Part shown: positions 17,609 to 27,491 of the stretch, in pieces
Numbering within the stretch: position 1 is the first letter of the stretch
How the letters are laid out: each line of letters begins with the position of its first letter
Source: CBDAUN01 sp965200645
Lineage (GTDB): Bacteria; Pseudomonadota; Gammaproteobacteria; Arenicellales; JAJDZL01
DNA: 64,000 bases
Direction: 5' to 3'
Assembly: GCA_965200645.1 (NCBI GenBank)
Contig: CBDAUN010000001.1
Span: forward strand, 62,001-126,000
Notes under the pieces: generated by a model
Databases searched by the model: none
What the model was told of the DNA's origin: nothing
What the model saw: the letters and a program-made list of their open reading frames with translations, nothing else
Program-made: the position numbers and the translations under genes

Positions 17609-19515
17609 TGACAAGTACCCTTTCAACCACGATGCAGGAACTCACGGCCATGCAACGTAAGGCTGTTGATTGGGACAATGGTCCCCTGTTGGTGCTCGCT
17701 GGCCCCGGTTCTGGAAAGACGAGTGTACTAACTTGCCGGATTGCCAGATTGCTGGAAACCTCACGGGACGAACGCTTCCGCATTCTCGGGTTGACCTTCA
17801 CTAATAAGGCAGCACATGAAATGAGAACGCGGGTCGAAGCCCTGGTTCCTGACGTTAGTGACCGTGCGGAGGTCAGCACCTTCCACGGATTCTGCGCCCA
17901 ACTGCTGCGACAGCATGGCGCCCATCTCGGCATCAAGCCAAACTTCGAGATCTATTCCCAAACTGCCGATCGACAAGCAGTCCTTGAAGACGCCTTACAA
18001 CGGCAAGCCAACTGCTCCCAAAGAGACGACAATCAACTCTTGCCCCGTATCGACGCATTGAAGGAGCGTTTAGTAGGTCCTGAACAGGCTATGTCGTATC
18101 TGCAGCGTAAAACCTGTTTGTCGTCCGACGTTGTTAAGCGTATCGGGCTTGCCTATCAACTGTACGAGCAAGAGTTGGGTCGATCCAATGCCCTTGACTT
18201 CAACTCGCTGATTCGTCTCGCTTTCGAACTCTTGAAGCACCCGGCACTAGCTCAGCACTACCAGACGATATATCGATACTGGCTCATAGACGAATTTCAG
18301 GACACTAACGGTCCTCAGTACAAACTACTCAGGCAAATGGCGGGTGACAACTTCCGTCAGTTGTTCGCGGTAGCCGATGACGACCAGACAATTTATGAGT
18401 GGAACGGCGCAAATGTGCACCGCATACGTAGTCTAGTGGACGACTTTGGATGCGAAGTCATACAACTAACGGAAAACTTCCGTTGTCCGCCCAGCATTGT
18501 GGAAGCGGCGAACCGACTTGTCGTATACAACGTTCAGCGAGACCTCTCCAAGGCAGTTGCGGAGCCTGCCACGCGATGCACTGAGACTAAGGGAGAAATT
18601 AAGTACAACGTATTCTCTGATGACAAAGACGAGGCATTTCGCATCGCTGAGGAGGTTGCTATCCTTGATGCAGGAGAACGGACTAAAACGGTGGTTTTGG
18701 CACGCAGTCGTTCGTTGTTGGAACCCATCCAATCAGCACTTGGAGAGTTTGAGGTGCCAGTTACACTCTTGGGAAGGCGCAACGACTTCGCGTCGCCCCA
18801 GATGCGTTGGTTCGTCGCGTTGATGAAGCAAATCAATCGACCGCTCGACCAACGCAATGTGGCTACACTTACTGAAACATTCAGGAGTTTCGCTGGTGTT
18901 CAACTGGAGGTCGAAGAAGTAGTCACACTCTCGGAGACAAACCAAGTGACTTTGTTGGCCGCTTGGCTTGATGCTGTTCAGGAAGCAGAATCTTCGTCTT
19001 TACCGGTCATCCAAGCTGCAAAGGACCTCGCAGCGGGAAGCATCCCGCTTCCCGAAGCTGTGGTTAAACTCATGAAGTGCTTCAAGAGCGAGGATGAAGA
19101 TCGTGATTTGCAAGACGACAAAAGTGCGTGGCGCCGAATTGAAAGTGAGATAAGGTACACTCGGGGCACCATACCGCTCGATCAGTTCCTCCAAGAGATG
19201 GAATTGCGATCGAAGGAACCAACTCCAGTGCATGGTGCGGTTTCGCTGGGAACGGTTCACGGTGCAAAGGGCCTTGAGTTTGACAGGGTCTATCTAATCG
19301 GTCTTGCGGAAGAGGTATTTCCCTCTTGGTATAGCGTCAAAAAGAGCAATGGTTATGCGGCAATTGAGGAAGAGCGTCGTAGTTGTTTTGTGGCAATCAC
19401 GCGAACCAAGCGACACCTAGTTCTTTCGAGAGCACATAGATACAAAGAATGGCCTAAGCAGCCATCACGATTCCTTAAGGAGATGGGCTTGCTCGACCAA
19501 ACGGTTTCACCTTGA
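17608..19515 (+). CDS. gajB: UvrD/Rep-type SF1 helicase, GajB-like (Gabija)
   Basis: This is a 635-residue superfamily 1A helicase. Motif I is LAGPGSGKTSVLT, motif II WLIDEFQDTNGPQ, motif III FAVADDDQTIYEWNGA, motif V LGTVHGAKGLEFDRVYL and motif VI CFVAITRTKRHLVLS, in the right order. The ATG at 17608 overlaps the stop of the upstream OLD nuclease by one base (TGATG), so the two are translationally coupled. It is longer than the type-example GajB (about 500 residues), so it may retain more of the accessory 2B region. In Gabija, GajB senses DNA ends and consumes nucleotides to activate GajA; that role is transferred here from the family. Confidence 0.85.
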   Translation: MTSTLSTTMQELTAMQRKAVDWDNGPLLVLAGPGSGKTSVLTCRIARLLETSRDERFRILGLTFTNKAAHEMRTRVEALVPDVSDRAEVSTFHGFCAQLLRQHGAHLGIKPNFEIYSQTADRQAVLEDALQRQANCSQRDDNQLLPRIDALKERLVGPEQAMSYLQRKTCLSSDVVKRIGLAYQLYEQELGRSNALDFNSLIRLAFELLKHPALAQHYQTIYRYWLIDEFQDTNGPQYKLLRQMAGDNFRQLFAVADDDQTIYEWNGANVHRIRSLVDDFGCEVIQLTENFRCPPSIVEAANRLVVYNVQRDLSKAVAEPATRCTETKGEIKYNVFSDDKDEAFRIAEEVAILDAGERTKTVVLARSRSLLEPIQSALGEFEVPVTLLGRRNDFASPQMRWFVALMKQINRPLDQRNVATLTETFRSFAGVQLEVEEVVTLSETNQVTLLAAWLDAVQEAESSSLPVIQAAKDLAAGSIPLPEAVVKLMKCFKSEDEDRDLQDDKSAWRRIESEIRYTRGTIPLDQFLQEMELRSKEPTPVHGAVSLGTVHGAKGLEFDRVYLIGLAEEVFPSWYSVKKSNGYAAIEEERRSCFVAITRTKRHLVLSRAHRYKEWPKQPSRFLKEMGLLDQTVSP

Positions 19516-20024
19516 AACAACGACAGATAGCAATGAAAATCGATTCTCTTACATGATTCACAACCATCTGCCGCACCATCCCCTCAACGTCATAATATTA
19601 AGGGAGTAGTTGAATCTACAACGCTACCACAAAACCGATTCACGAACAACTGATGAACTACTTCGGCAGTTTCTTAGAGAACTAGCCCTCGACTTCGACC
19701 AAAGAAATTCAAGAATTGGTACTCCACGACTAAGCTCTATAACTCTGATAAAGACAACCCGCAATAAATAATCGAAACTCTTCAAGATGCAAGGACTTAC
19801 GTTCAAACATTTAGCAATAAGCGCGATAACATAATCAAAACCGATAGCAAGCACACAAACAACAATTAATGCCAGTGTGACAGGAAGTTACACGATGCTG
19901 AGTCCCGCACTAACGCCCAGTTCGAACTGCAGAACCACTAGCTTAAGCTAAAATTTATTAATCAAACAATAGTTTGCTTCGAACCTAGTTCCCGGAATCG
20001 AGTGGCAGATTCGGCATTTTGCAA
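19516..20024. other. Gap between the Gabija-like cassette and yejF
   Basis: This 509-bp stretch has no intact gene. A minus-strand permease relic (19624-19887) is listed separately. No clear terminator follows either convergent gene. Confidence 0.5.
19624..19887 (-). pseudogene. Relic of an amino-acid ABC transporter permease
   Basis: The minus strand is open for 87 codons and reads LPVTLALIVVCVLAIGFDY, then LLRVVFIRVIELSRGVPIL. A hydrophobic span followed by 'FIE..RGVPL' is the signature of HisMQ/AapM-type permeases for polar amino acids. The membrane segments that should come before and after are gone and no start codon with a ribosome binding site is present. It is probably a leftover of a transporter lost when this junction was remodelled. 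Confidence 0.4.
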
Positions 20025-21671
20025 CTAATTTGCTACGAATTGTTCCTGCTCGGTGCCCACTTCCAGTTCCGTCGCTGCAGAAATGAGAGCCTTGGTATAC
20101 ATGTCAACCGGATCGTTAAATATCTGTTGTGTTAGTCCTTGCTCAACGACAATACCATCACGTAACACTAAAATCTTACTCGCCATTGCCCTGACGACTG
20201 ACAGGTCATGACTAATAAACACATAAGCCAGTGCATGTTTTCGTTGTAAATCTCTGAGCAAATCAATGATCTGTGATTGCACTGATCGGTCCAATGCCGA
20301 CGTAGGTTCATCCAATACCACCAGGCGTGGCTTAAGAATCATAGCCCTGGCAATTGCGATTCTCTGACGTTGACCTCCGGAAAACTCATGAGGGTAGCGA
20401 TGGCGACTATCTGGGTCCATTCCAACTTCCCTTAATGCCGCAATCACACGCTGTTCTCGTTCACTAAAATCCAGTTCCTGATGGTGAACCCGTAACCCTT
20501 CGGCAATAATGCCGGCCACAGTCATTCGCGGACTCAGACTTCCGTACGGGTCCTGAAATACGATCTGCAGCTTACTTCTTAAATGACGAAGTTCCTTAGA
20601 CTTGCGACCCTGAATATTCTGCCCTTCGAAACGTATGTCCCCTCGACTCGAAATCAGTCGAAGCATTGCAAGAGCTAAAGAAGTTTTACCTGAACCAGAT
20701 TCTCCAACGATTCCGATAGTCTCTCCTTCCCTGATCGTAAGATTGACATCCTCAACGGCCTTGACATGATCGACTGTTCTTCTGAAAACCCCCTTTTTTA
20801 TCGGAAACCAGACTCGTATGGATTCCGAATCCATAATCACCGGCGCACCATTGGCCGGAGTGCCTGACATTCCAGATGGTTCTGCCGCAAGCAGCATTTT
20901 TGTGTACTCATGGGTAGGCGAATTAAAAATTTGTTCTACAGTGCCGGACTCCACAAACGCACCGGACTTCATAACATGTACCGCATCCGCCATTTTGCGC
21001 ACAATGTGCAAGTCATGACTGATCAGCAATAAGGCCATGTTCAGATCCGATTGTAGCTCCTTCAGCAGCTTCAGTATCTGTGCCTGAGTCGTAACATCAA
21101 GTGCTGTGGTTGGCTCGTCGGCTATCAGTAATCCTGGTGAATTAGCTAACGCCATCGCGATCATAACTCGCTGTCGCTGACCACCCGACAGTTGGTGCGG
21201 ATAGGCATTTAGTCGTTCTTCTGCGTTCTTAATCTTGACTAAATTGAGCAATTCCAAAGACCTTTCTTCAGCCTTTGGTTTGCTCATACCCTTGTGCACA
21301 ATCAGTGTTTCACTGATCTGTTTCACCACTGTATGCAGGGGATTAAGTGAAGTCTGTGGCTCCTGAAAAATCATACTGATCCGATCACCACGATAATCCT
21401 GCATCAAACTCGACGGTGCATCCATAAGTTCCTGCCCTTCATATCGAATGCTACCTGATGGATGAAAAGCATTGGGGTACGGAAGCAACTGCATGATGGA
21501 AAGTGCAGTTACAGATTTGCCTGACCCACTTTCGCCGACTATGGCAACGGTTTGTCCAGCTTCGATGTTAAAGCTGACCCCCGCAACGGCTGTCGTCTGC
21601 TCGGCTATGGTCCGAAACGATACGGAAAGATCGTTTACTTCAAGCAGTCTAGAGTCTTTACTTTCACTCAT
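20025..21671 (-). CDS. yejF: Peptide/microcin C ABC transporter, double ATP-binding subunit
   Basis: This is a 548-residue protein with two full ABC ATPase domains in tandem, as in YejF. Walker A motifs GESGSGKSVTA and GESGSGKTSLA lie in the two halves, each followed by a LSGGQRQRV or FSGGQRQRI signature and a Walker B (LLIADEPTTALD, LVVLDEPTSALD). It powers import of oligopeptides, including microcin C in enterobacteria. It is the last gene of yejA-B-E-F on the minus strand; its ATG overlaps the yejE stop by 4 bp. Confidence 0.95.
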   Translation of the reverse strand: MSESKDSRLLEVNDLSVSFRTIAEQTTAVAGVSFNIEAGQTVAIVGESGSGKSVTALSIMQLLPYPNAFHPSGSIRYEGQELMDAPSSLMQDYRGDRISMIFQEPQTSLNPLHTVVKQISETLIVHKGMSKPKAEERSLELLNLVKIKNAEERLNAYPHQLSGGQRQRVMIAMALANSPGLLIADEPTTALDVTTQAQILKLLKELQSDLNMALLLISHDLHIVRKMADAVHVMKSGAFVESGTVEQIFNSPTHEYTKMLLAAEPSGMSGTPANGAPVIMDSESIRVWFPIKKGVFRRTVDHVKAVEDVNLTIREGETIGIVGESGSGKTSLALAMLRLISSRGDIRFEGQNIQGRKSKELRHLRSKLQIVFQDPYGSLSPRMTVAGIIAEGLRVHHQELDFSEREQRVIAALREVGMDPDSRHRYPHEFSGGQRQRIAIARAMILKPRLVVLDEPTSALDRSVQSQIIDLLRDLQRKHALAYVFISHDLSVVRAMASKILVLRDGIVVEQGLTQQIFNDPVDMYTKALISAATELEVGTEQEQFVAN

Positions 21672-22747
21672 GATGCGGATGTCTTCCTCGGATCAAATGC
21701 GTCTCGAACTGCTTCACCGATAAACATCAGTAGACTGAGCATGACAAGTATGACAAAAAATCCGGTCAACCCCAACCAAGGAGCTTGCAGGTTCGCCTTA
21801 CCTTGGGCCAACAACTCACCCAGGGATGCCGACCCCGGAGGTAGACCAATTCCTAAAAAGTCCAGCGAGGTCAGTACCGTAACTGAACCTGCAAGGGTAA
21901 AAGGCATAAAGGTCAATGTTGCAACCATTGCATTTGGCAGCACATGCTTGAACATAATTTGCGAGTCCTTAACTCCCAACGCACGTGCCGCGCGCACGTA
22001 ATCAAAATTTCGGGCTCTCAGAAACTCTGCACGCACCACTCCTACAAATCCCATCCAGGAAAATAGTAATAGCAAGCCCAACAACCACCAAAAGTTGGGT
22101 TCGACAACGCTTGCTAAAATAATCAGTAGGTACAGTGTAGGCAATCCAGCCCATACTTCGATAAATCGCTGAAACAGTAAGTCTAGCCAACCGCCAAAGT
22201 AACCCTGTACCGCTCCTGCAGCAACTCCAATGATGGCACTGATAACCGTCAAAATAAAACCAAATAGAACAGATATTCTAAACCCGTACAACAGCCTGGC
22301 CACAACGTCCCTTGCCTGATCATCCGTTCCTAGCCAATGCACCCGGTCTGGTGCAGTGGGTGCCGGTTCGGGCAAGTCCCACGCCACAGTTCGGTGGTTG
22401 TAACGAACGATTGGCCAAATCATCCAACCGTTGCTTGATATTAATTCCTGTACATAAGGGTCACTGTAGTCAGCCTCTGTTTCAAAATATCCACCGAATG
22501 TTGTTTCCGGATAAGCTTGCAGAACCGGCGTATACAAACTCCCGTTGTAGTAGACAATGAATGGTTTGTCATTAGCGATGAACTCCGAAAACAAGGCTAT
22601 AACAAATAGAACCGCGAATATCCACAAGGACCAAATACCACGGCGATGTGCGAAAAAACTGTCAATTCGCCGACGCGAAAGCGGTGAGATTTCCATTCCA
22701 AGAAATTTGGAAGTTTGATCCCGACTTCTTACCGTTTCTGCAGTCAT
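21668..22747 (-). CDS. yejE: Peptide/microcin C ABC transporter, permease YejE
   Basis: This inner-membrane permease has the BPD_transp_1 core; the EAA-like loop is ARNFDYVRAARALGVKDSQIM followed by FKHVLPNA. It contains an N-terminal span (WIFAVLFVIALFSEFIA), a long periplasmic loop and about five more spans. I choose the ATG at 22747 (359 residues), one base after the yejB stop and preceded by an AGGGAAG ribosome binding site; an upstream TTG at 22786 would overlap yejB by 38 bp. It overlaps yejF by 4 bp, so it is tightly coupled. Confidence 0.93.
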   Translation of the reverse strand: MTAETVRSRDQTSKFLGMEISPLSRRRIDSFFAHRRGIWSLWIFAVLFVIALFSEFIANDKPFIVYYNGSLYTPVLQAYPETTFGGYFETEADYSDPYVQELISSNGWMIWPIVRYNHRTVAWDLPEPAPTAPDRVHWLGTDDQARDVVARLLYGFRISVLFGFILTVISAIIGVAAGAVQGYFGGWLDLLFQRFIEVWAGLPTLYLLIILASVVEPNFWWLLGLLLLFSWMGFVGVVRAEFLRARNFDYVRAARALGVKDSQIMFKHVLPNAMVATLTFMPFTLAGSVTVLTSLDFLGIGLPPGSASLGELLAQGKANLQAPWLGLTGFFVILVMLSLLMFIGEAVRDAFDPRKTSAS

Positions 22748-22748
22748 C

Positions 22749-23867
22749 TCAAACTTCCCTGACTTCAAAGTCAATGCGGGGATCAATAATCATGTACATC
22801 AAATCACCGATGAGATTCATCAACAAACCCAGCAATGAAAAGAAATACAACGTGGCAAACATCACGGGGTAATCGCGCTTAAACGCAGCTTCAAATCCAA
22901 GCAATCCAAGCCCATCCAATGAAAAGATGATTTCGATTAACAACGACCCAGTAAACAGAATTCCGACAAACGCTCCTGGAAACCCGGCGATGACGATCAG
23001 CATGGCATTTCGGAAAACGTGACCATAAAGAACTCTTCTTTCGGCCAAACCCTTTGCCCGGGCGGTCATGACATACTGCTGATTGATCTGATCCAAAAAG
23101 GAGTTTTTGGTCAGCATTGCCAATCCGGCAAACCCTCCAATCACCATTGCCAAGACAGGTAGAGTAATGTGCCAGAAATAATCGGCAATCTTCGCTGGCC
23201 AAGACAATTCCGACCAATTGTCAGACACCAAACCAGCAAGGGGAAACCAATCCAAGTAGCTTCCTCCAGCAAACACAACCAGTAAGAACACCGCGAACAG
23301 AAAACCTGGAATTGCCGTACCAACAATCAATACTACAGTCGTCCAGCCGTCAAATTCACTGCCATCGCGAACTGCCTTCAGCACACCGAGCGGTATAGAG
23401 ATGAGATAGACCAACAGCGTCGTCCACAAGCCCAGCGAAATGGAAACCGGCATTTTGTCTAACACCAAATTGGTCACCGACTCATCGCGGAAAAAACTTT
23501 CCCCAAAATCAAACAACAGATAGTTCTTCATGGTTTCGAAAAACCTGACATGCAATGGCTTGTCGAATCCGAAGCGTGCCTCCAGTTCAGCAATGAACTC
23601 GGGATCAAGACCCTGGGAACCGCGATACTTACTGCCTGAGTCTGCAGCGGTTGTCACTGTTTCGGTTGATCTACCCTGTTCGAGTTGTTCTCCCGATCCC
23701 GTACGGGTTACTCTTTCAACGATGTCACTGCCTTGGCCAGTCAATTCTGCAATGGCCTGTTCGACGGGTCCGCCCGGAGCGATGTGAATCACCGCAAAGT
23801 TGATCACCATAATCGCGAACAGCGTTGGGATGATTAACAGAAGACGACGAATGATGTATGCAATCAT
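22749..23867 (-). CDS. yejB: Peptide/microcin C ABC transporter, permease YejB
   Basis: This 372-residue permease pairs with YejE to form the membrane channel. The first span, RLLLIIPTLFAIMVINFAV, is the standard DppB/OppB-type N-terminus. The EAA loop is QYVMTARAKGLAERRVLYGH followed by VFRNAML. A long periplasmic loop of about 70 residues between spans 1 and 2 is typical of YejB. The ATG at 23867 overlaps the yejA stop by 4 bp. Confidence 0.95.
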   Translation of the reverse strand: MIAYIIRRLLLIIPTLFAIMVINFAVIHIAPGGPVEQAIAELTGQGSDIVERVTRTGSGEQLEQGRSTETVTTAADSGSKYRGSQGLDPEFIAELEARFGFDKPLHVRFFETMKNYLLFDFGESFFRDESVTNLVLDKMPVSISLGLWTTLLVYLISIPLGVLKAVRDGSEFDGWTTVVLIVGTAIPGFLFAVFLLVVFAGGSYLDWFPLAGLVSDNWSELSWPAKIADYFWHITLPVLAMVIGGFAGLAMLTKNSFLDQINQQYVMTARAKGLAERRVLYGHVFRNAMLIVIAGFPGAFVGILFTGSLLIEIIFSLDGLGLLGFEAAFKRDYPVMFATLYFFSLLGLLMNLIGDLMYMIIDPRIDFEVREV

Positions 23868-25897
23868 GCAGCACTCCGATGCGATCGTCTACGAATTCCA
23901 AACAGCAAAACGCCCACTGCAATGATTGCCAGGGCTGCAATCCAGGTCGTAGACTTAGTGGGAATTTCTTCCACAGCGGTCGAAGAGGTAGTTATGTCAT
24001 CTGCCATCGCCTCTTCAAGCAGCGTAACCTTTGCTGGATCAAACCACCATCTAAAAATACCTTCACCTTTCTTCAACGGCATGGCTGGTCTGGAAAACTT
24101 GTCCCAGTAAATCAGCCTATCGCTTTTCAGATGCCAGGCTGGCACGAGATAGTGGCCTGCAAGCAAGACACGGTCCAACGCTCGAGTCCTGTGAATCAGT
24201 GATTCCCTGGTGGGCGCCTTAATCAGTAATTCAATCAACTGGTCGACTACTGGATCCTTGATCCCAGCGTAATTTGCACTACGCGGCGTATCCGCCGCCA
24301 ATGTTGACCAGTAGGCCAACTGCTCATTACCCGGTGAATCTGATTGGCCCCATCCGCTGACGATAATGTCGTAGTCGTAAGTTCCAACACGATTGATGTA
24401 TTGACTTTCATCAACCAACCTTACCCTTGCTTCAATACCAAGTTTTGCAAGATTACGCACAAACGGAAGGCATATCCTCTCGAACTCAGCACTGACCAAT
24501 AGAATCTCGAACGACATGGGTCGTCCAGTCTGTTCGTTAACTCGTTTCAGATCTCGCACTACCCAGCCAGCTTGATCGAGTAACTGTGATGCGAGTTTTA
24601 AGTTCTCTCTTGGCCAACCGGAACCGTCCGTACGAGGTGCACGATATGAACCTGTAAACACTTCTGCAGGTAGCTGGTCTCGATACCTTTCCAGGATCTC
24701 CTTTTCTTCGCCCTGTGGCAACCCACTCGAAGCAAATTCGGAATTGGAAAAAAAGCTCTCAGTACGTGTGTAAGCACCATGAAACAGAGTTCGGTTGGTC
24801 CATTCAAAATCAAAAGCATGACCGATTGCCTTACGAACTTTGACATCGGAAAATACGTCACGACGTGTATTCAAAATAAAGGCAAACATCCCAGTGGATC
24901 GCTTATGAGGGGTTAACTCCTTTTTGAGCCAGCCTTTATCAACGGCTTCAACTTCATAATCCTTTGCCCAGGCCTTCGCCTGGTTTTCTTCACGATAATC
25001 AATCTTGCCCGATTTCAATGCCAGTCTAATCGCAGTCACATCACGATAGTAGTCGAATCGGTATTCATCAAAATTATTTATGCCAGCGTTGACCGGCAAA
25101 TCTTTGCCCCAATAGTCTTCAACCCGCTCAAGTACGACATACCTGCCTGCCTCAAACTCTTTGACACGATAGGGTCCGCTTCCAAGTGGTGGCTCCAAAG
25201 TGGTCTTAGAAAAATCCCTTTCGGCCCAGTAGTGCTTGGGCAACACCGGCAACTGCCCTAAAATTAACGGCAACTCGCGATTTTGATTATTCGTAAAGGT
25301 AAATCCGACTCGAAGTTCCCCAAGTTTTTCGGCTTTTTCCACCTCTGCATAGTATTTTTTCATGCGCGGCAGATGTTCTGTCACTGCTTCAAATGAAAAC
25401 ACGACGTCGTCGGCTGTAATTGGCTTACCGTCATGCCACCTGGCCTTGGGGTTGAGGTTAAAAATCACCCAGGACCGGTCTTCGGGAACTTCAATGGACT
25501 CGGCAATGAGTCCGTAGTTGGTAAACACCTCCTCGCTGTTACCACTCATCAAGGTTTCAACCGCTCCTGTTCCTGTTGGTAATCCCTTGGTGATATGGGC
25601 ATGAAATGAGTCAAATGTTCCCCTGCGACCTATTCGAATTTTTCCTCCTTTTAGTGCGTTGGGATCCAAATAGTCAAAGTGCTTAAAGTTGGGACCGTAT
25701 TGTGGTTCACCATGCATCGCGATTGCGTGTACCGGCTCAACATTAGGAGAGTATTGAGCGTAACTTGGTCTTCCGATAGCAATAGTTGCCAGCGTAACCA
25801 TAATCACGATGACACCCAGTGGCTTACTCACTTGCAGTCTGTGGTTTAAATTGAAGCGGATTAAAGTCACGTCAGCGTCGTTGGGCGATGAACTCAC
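23864..25897 (-). CDS. yejA: Extracellular peptide-binding protein, YejA-like
   Basis: This is a 677-residue solute-binding protein of the SBP_bac_5 family. An N-terminal signal region (VIVIMVTLATIAIGRPSYAQ) is followed by the mature start and the domain motif KGGKIRIGRRGTFDSFHAH. The extreme C-terminus has a second hydrophobic span, TWIAALAIIAVGVLLFGIRRR, so it may be anchored in the membrane rather than free in the periplasm. That is unusual for YejA and worth noting. The start is a GTG at 25897. It is the first gene of the yejABEF unit. Confidence 0.9.
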   Translation of the reverse strand: MSSSPNDADVTLIRFNLNHRLQVSKPLGVIVIMVTLATIAIGRPSYAQYSPNVEPVHAIAMHGEPQYGPNFKHFDYLDPNALKGGKIRIGRRGTFDSFHAHITKGLPTGTGAVETLMSGNSEEVFTNYGLIAESIEVPEDRSWVIFNLNPKARWHDGKPITADDVVFSFEAVTEHLPRMKKYYAEVEKAEKLGELRVGFTFTNNQNRELPLILGQLPVLPKHYWAERDFSKTTLEPPLGSGPYRVKEFEAGRYVVLERVEDYWGKDLPVNAGINNFDEYRFDYYRDVTAIRLALKSGKIDYREENQAKAWAKDYEVEAVDKGWLKKELTPHKRSTGMFAFILNTRRDVFSDVKVRKAIGHAFDFEWTNRTLFHGAYTRTESFFSNSEFASSGLPQGEEKEILERYRDQLPAEVFTGSYRAPRTDGSGWPRENLKLASQLLDQAGWVVRDLKRVNEQTGRPMSFEILLVSAEFERICLPFVRNLAKLGIEARVRLVDESQYINRVGTYDYDIIVSGWGQSDSPGNEQLAYWSTLAADTPRSANYAGIKDPVVDQLIELLIKAPTRESLIHRTRALDRVLLAGHYLVPAWHLKSDRLIYWDKFSRPAMPLKKGEGIFRWWFDPAKVTLLEEAMADDITTSSTAVEEIPTKSTTWIAALAIIAVGVLLFGIRRRSHRSAA

Positions 25898-26016
25898 TTA
25901 GTTTGATCAAAGAAATTGTAATGAAGTTCATCTAGTTTCACCAACACACATTAACTTCTCATTAAGAACATTTATAAAACTGAGTGACCACCACACTCTG
26001 AAAGGCGGTACAAATC

Positions 26017-26036
26017 AACTTCGGTCAATCGAAGTT
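26017..26036 (-). terminator. Hairpin between lutB and yejA
   Basis: A 7-bp perfect stem, AACTTCG / CGAAGTT, closes a 6-base loop 29 bp beyond the lutB stop. There is no good T run after it on the minus strand. It may end the TRAP-lut transcript ahead of the yej operon. Confidence 0.4.
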
Positions 26037-26064
26037 AAGCGTGTTCAATGCTATTTTCTTATTG

Positions 26065-27483
26065 TTATTTCCGTCTTTTTGAGTGCCATTGCGAGACAAA
26101 ACTCGGACCAGTTGGTGCCGGAAAATCTCTCGTATTGGTCCAACCTGAAGTCAACGGAAGATGTTTGAACGATCCATTTTTTCGACCTAACCATGCAAGC
26201 ACTCGAATAACGGGTCTGGTGACAAACCGATAAGTGACAGGAAATCGAGTCAAGTACTCCCACATTTTCAACCCTGCTCGTACCGTAAAACCGGTTACCT
26301 TTCTCTCGTACAGTTCGTGCCTCAGTGACAGCAGCATGCGCGGTAATGGAATCTTAACGGGACACACCTGTTCGCATCGACTGTTCAGCGTACACGCATT
26401 CGGCAAATTTGCTGCCTTTTGCAGTCCCGTCAGTAACGGTGTCCAGACCGAACCCATCGGCCCCGGATAAACCCAACCATACGCATGTCCGCCAATGGAT
26501 TGATAAACCGGGCAGTGATTCATGCACGCACCGCAACGAATGCAGCGAAGCAACTCTCGATATTCACTTTTCAATAAACCCGAACGCCCATTGTCCAAAA
26601 TCACCACGTGAAATTCTTCTGGACCACTTGAGTCACCGGAGCGTTGTGGACCATTGTAAATACTGGTATATGAAGACATCTCCTGACCGGTAGCACTTCG
26701 ACCCAATATTCGCAGGAACACAGATAAGTCCTGAAAGCTTGGAATTACCTTTTCAATTGATGCCGTGACTATATGGATTCTCGGCAATGTACTGGTTAAA
26801 TCACCATTGCCTTCATTGGTGACCAGCACCGTCGAACCTGAATCCGCGATTAAAAAGTTTGCCCCTGTGATACCCACATCGGCCTCAACAAAAACTTCCC
26901 TCAGAACCGTTCGAGCTTGTTCCACAATGGAGGCGACGTCTTCAACTTTTGTAGTCAATCCGTGTTTGGCGTGATGCTCGTGAAACAGTTCGGTAATTTG
27001 ATTTCGAGTTTTGTGAATGGCCGGTGCGATTATGTGACTGGGATGCTCTTCAGCCAACTGAATAATGTATTCACCTAAATCGGTTTCCACCACTTCCATA
27101 CCTTCGGACTCCAAAGCCTGATTTAAGTCCATCTCTTCGCCAATCATAGACTTGCCTTTCGCTACTCGCTTGGCATCGGCATCGCGACAAATTTTAGTGA
27201 TGATGTCCAGTCCGTCTTGTGGTGTACTCGCCCAGTGAACCTGACCGCCGGAGGCAATGACATTTTCCTCGAATGTCGACAGATAGTCATCCAAGTTGGA
27301 AAGCACGTGGTTCTTGATAGCCACTGCGCGATTGCGCAGCAATTCGAATTGCGGTAATTCATCGACCGCCAACCTGCGCTTATCAACAAAACCGCCTCGC
27401 GCCTTGTTCAGCGCAGCCTGCAACTCTGAATCAAGCAACGCTGCCTTCGCTTGAGTTGCAAATTGATGAGAGGTGACTTCCAT
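26065..27483 (-). CDS. lutB: L-lactate utilization iron-sulfur protein LutB
   Basis: This is a 472-residue component of the LutABC lactate oxidation complex. The N-terminal part is a LUD (DUF162) domain with GANFLIADSGSTVLVTNEGN. The C-terminal part has two [4Fe-4S] clusters, CIRCGACMNHCPVY and CTLNSRCEQVCPVKIP. It lies 8 bp after lutA in the same transcript. The usual third gene, lutC, is absent both here and between this and the TRAP genes, so either it lies elsewhere or the LUD domain of LutB suffices. The start is ATG at 27483. Confidence 0.9.
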   Translation of the reverse strand: MEVTSHQFATQAKAALLDSELQAALNKARGGFVDKRRLAVDELPQFELLRNRAVAIKNHVLSNLDDYLSTFEENVIASGGQVHWASTPQDGLDIITKICRDADAKRVAKGKSMIGEEMDLNQALESEGMEVVETDLGEYIIQLAEEHPSHIIAPAIHKTRNQITELFHEHHAKHGLTTKVEDVASIVEQARTVLREVFVEADVGITGANFLIADSGSTVLVTNEGNGDLTSTLPRIHIVTASIEKVIPSFQDLSVFLRILGRSATGQEMSSYTSIYNGPQRSGDSSGPEEFHVVILDNGRSGLLKSEYRELLRCIRCGACMNHCPVYQSIGGHAYGWVYPGPMGSVWTPLLTGLQKAANLPNACTLNSRCEQVCPVKIPLPRMLLSLRHELYERKVTGFTVRAGLKMWEYLTRFPVTYRFVTRPVIRVLAWLGRKNGSFKHLPLTSGWTNTRDFPAPTGPSFVSQWHSKRRK

Positions 27484-27491
27484 ATAAATCT

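Noticed and set aside
14760..19515. tRNA-Lys as the integration site of the Gabija-like cassette
   Set aside because: Integration usually occurs at the tRNA 3' end, which here faces amt; the cassette lies on the 5' side. No integrase and no repeated tRNA end were seen.
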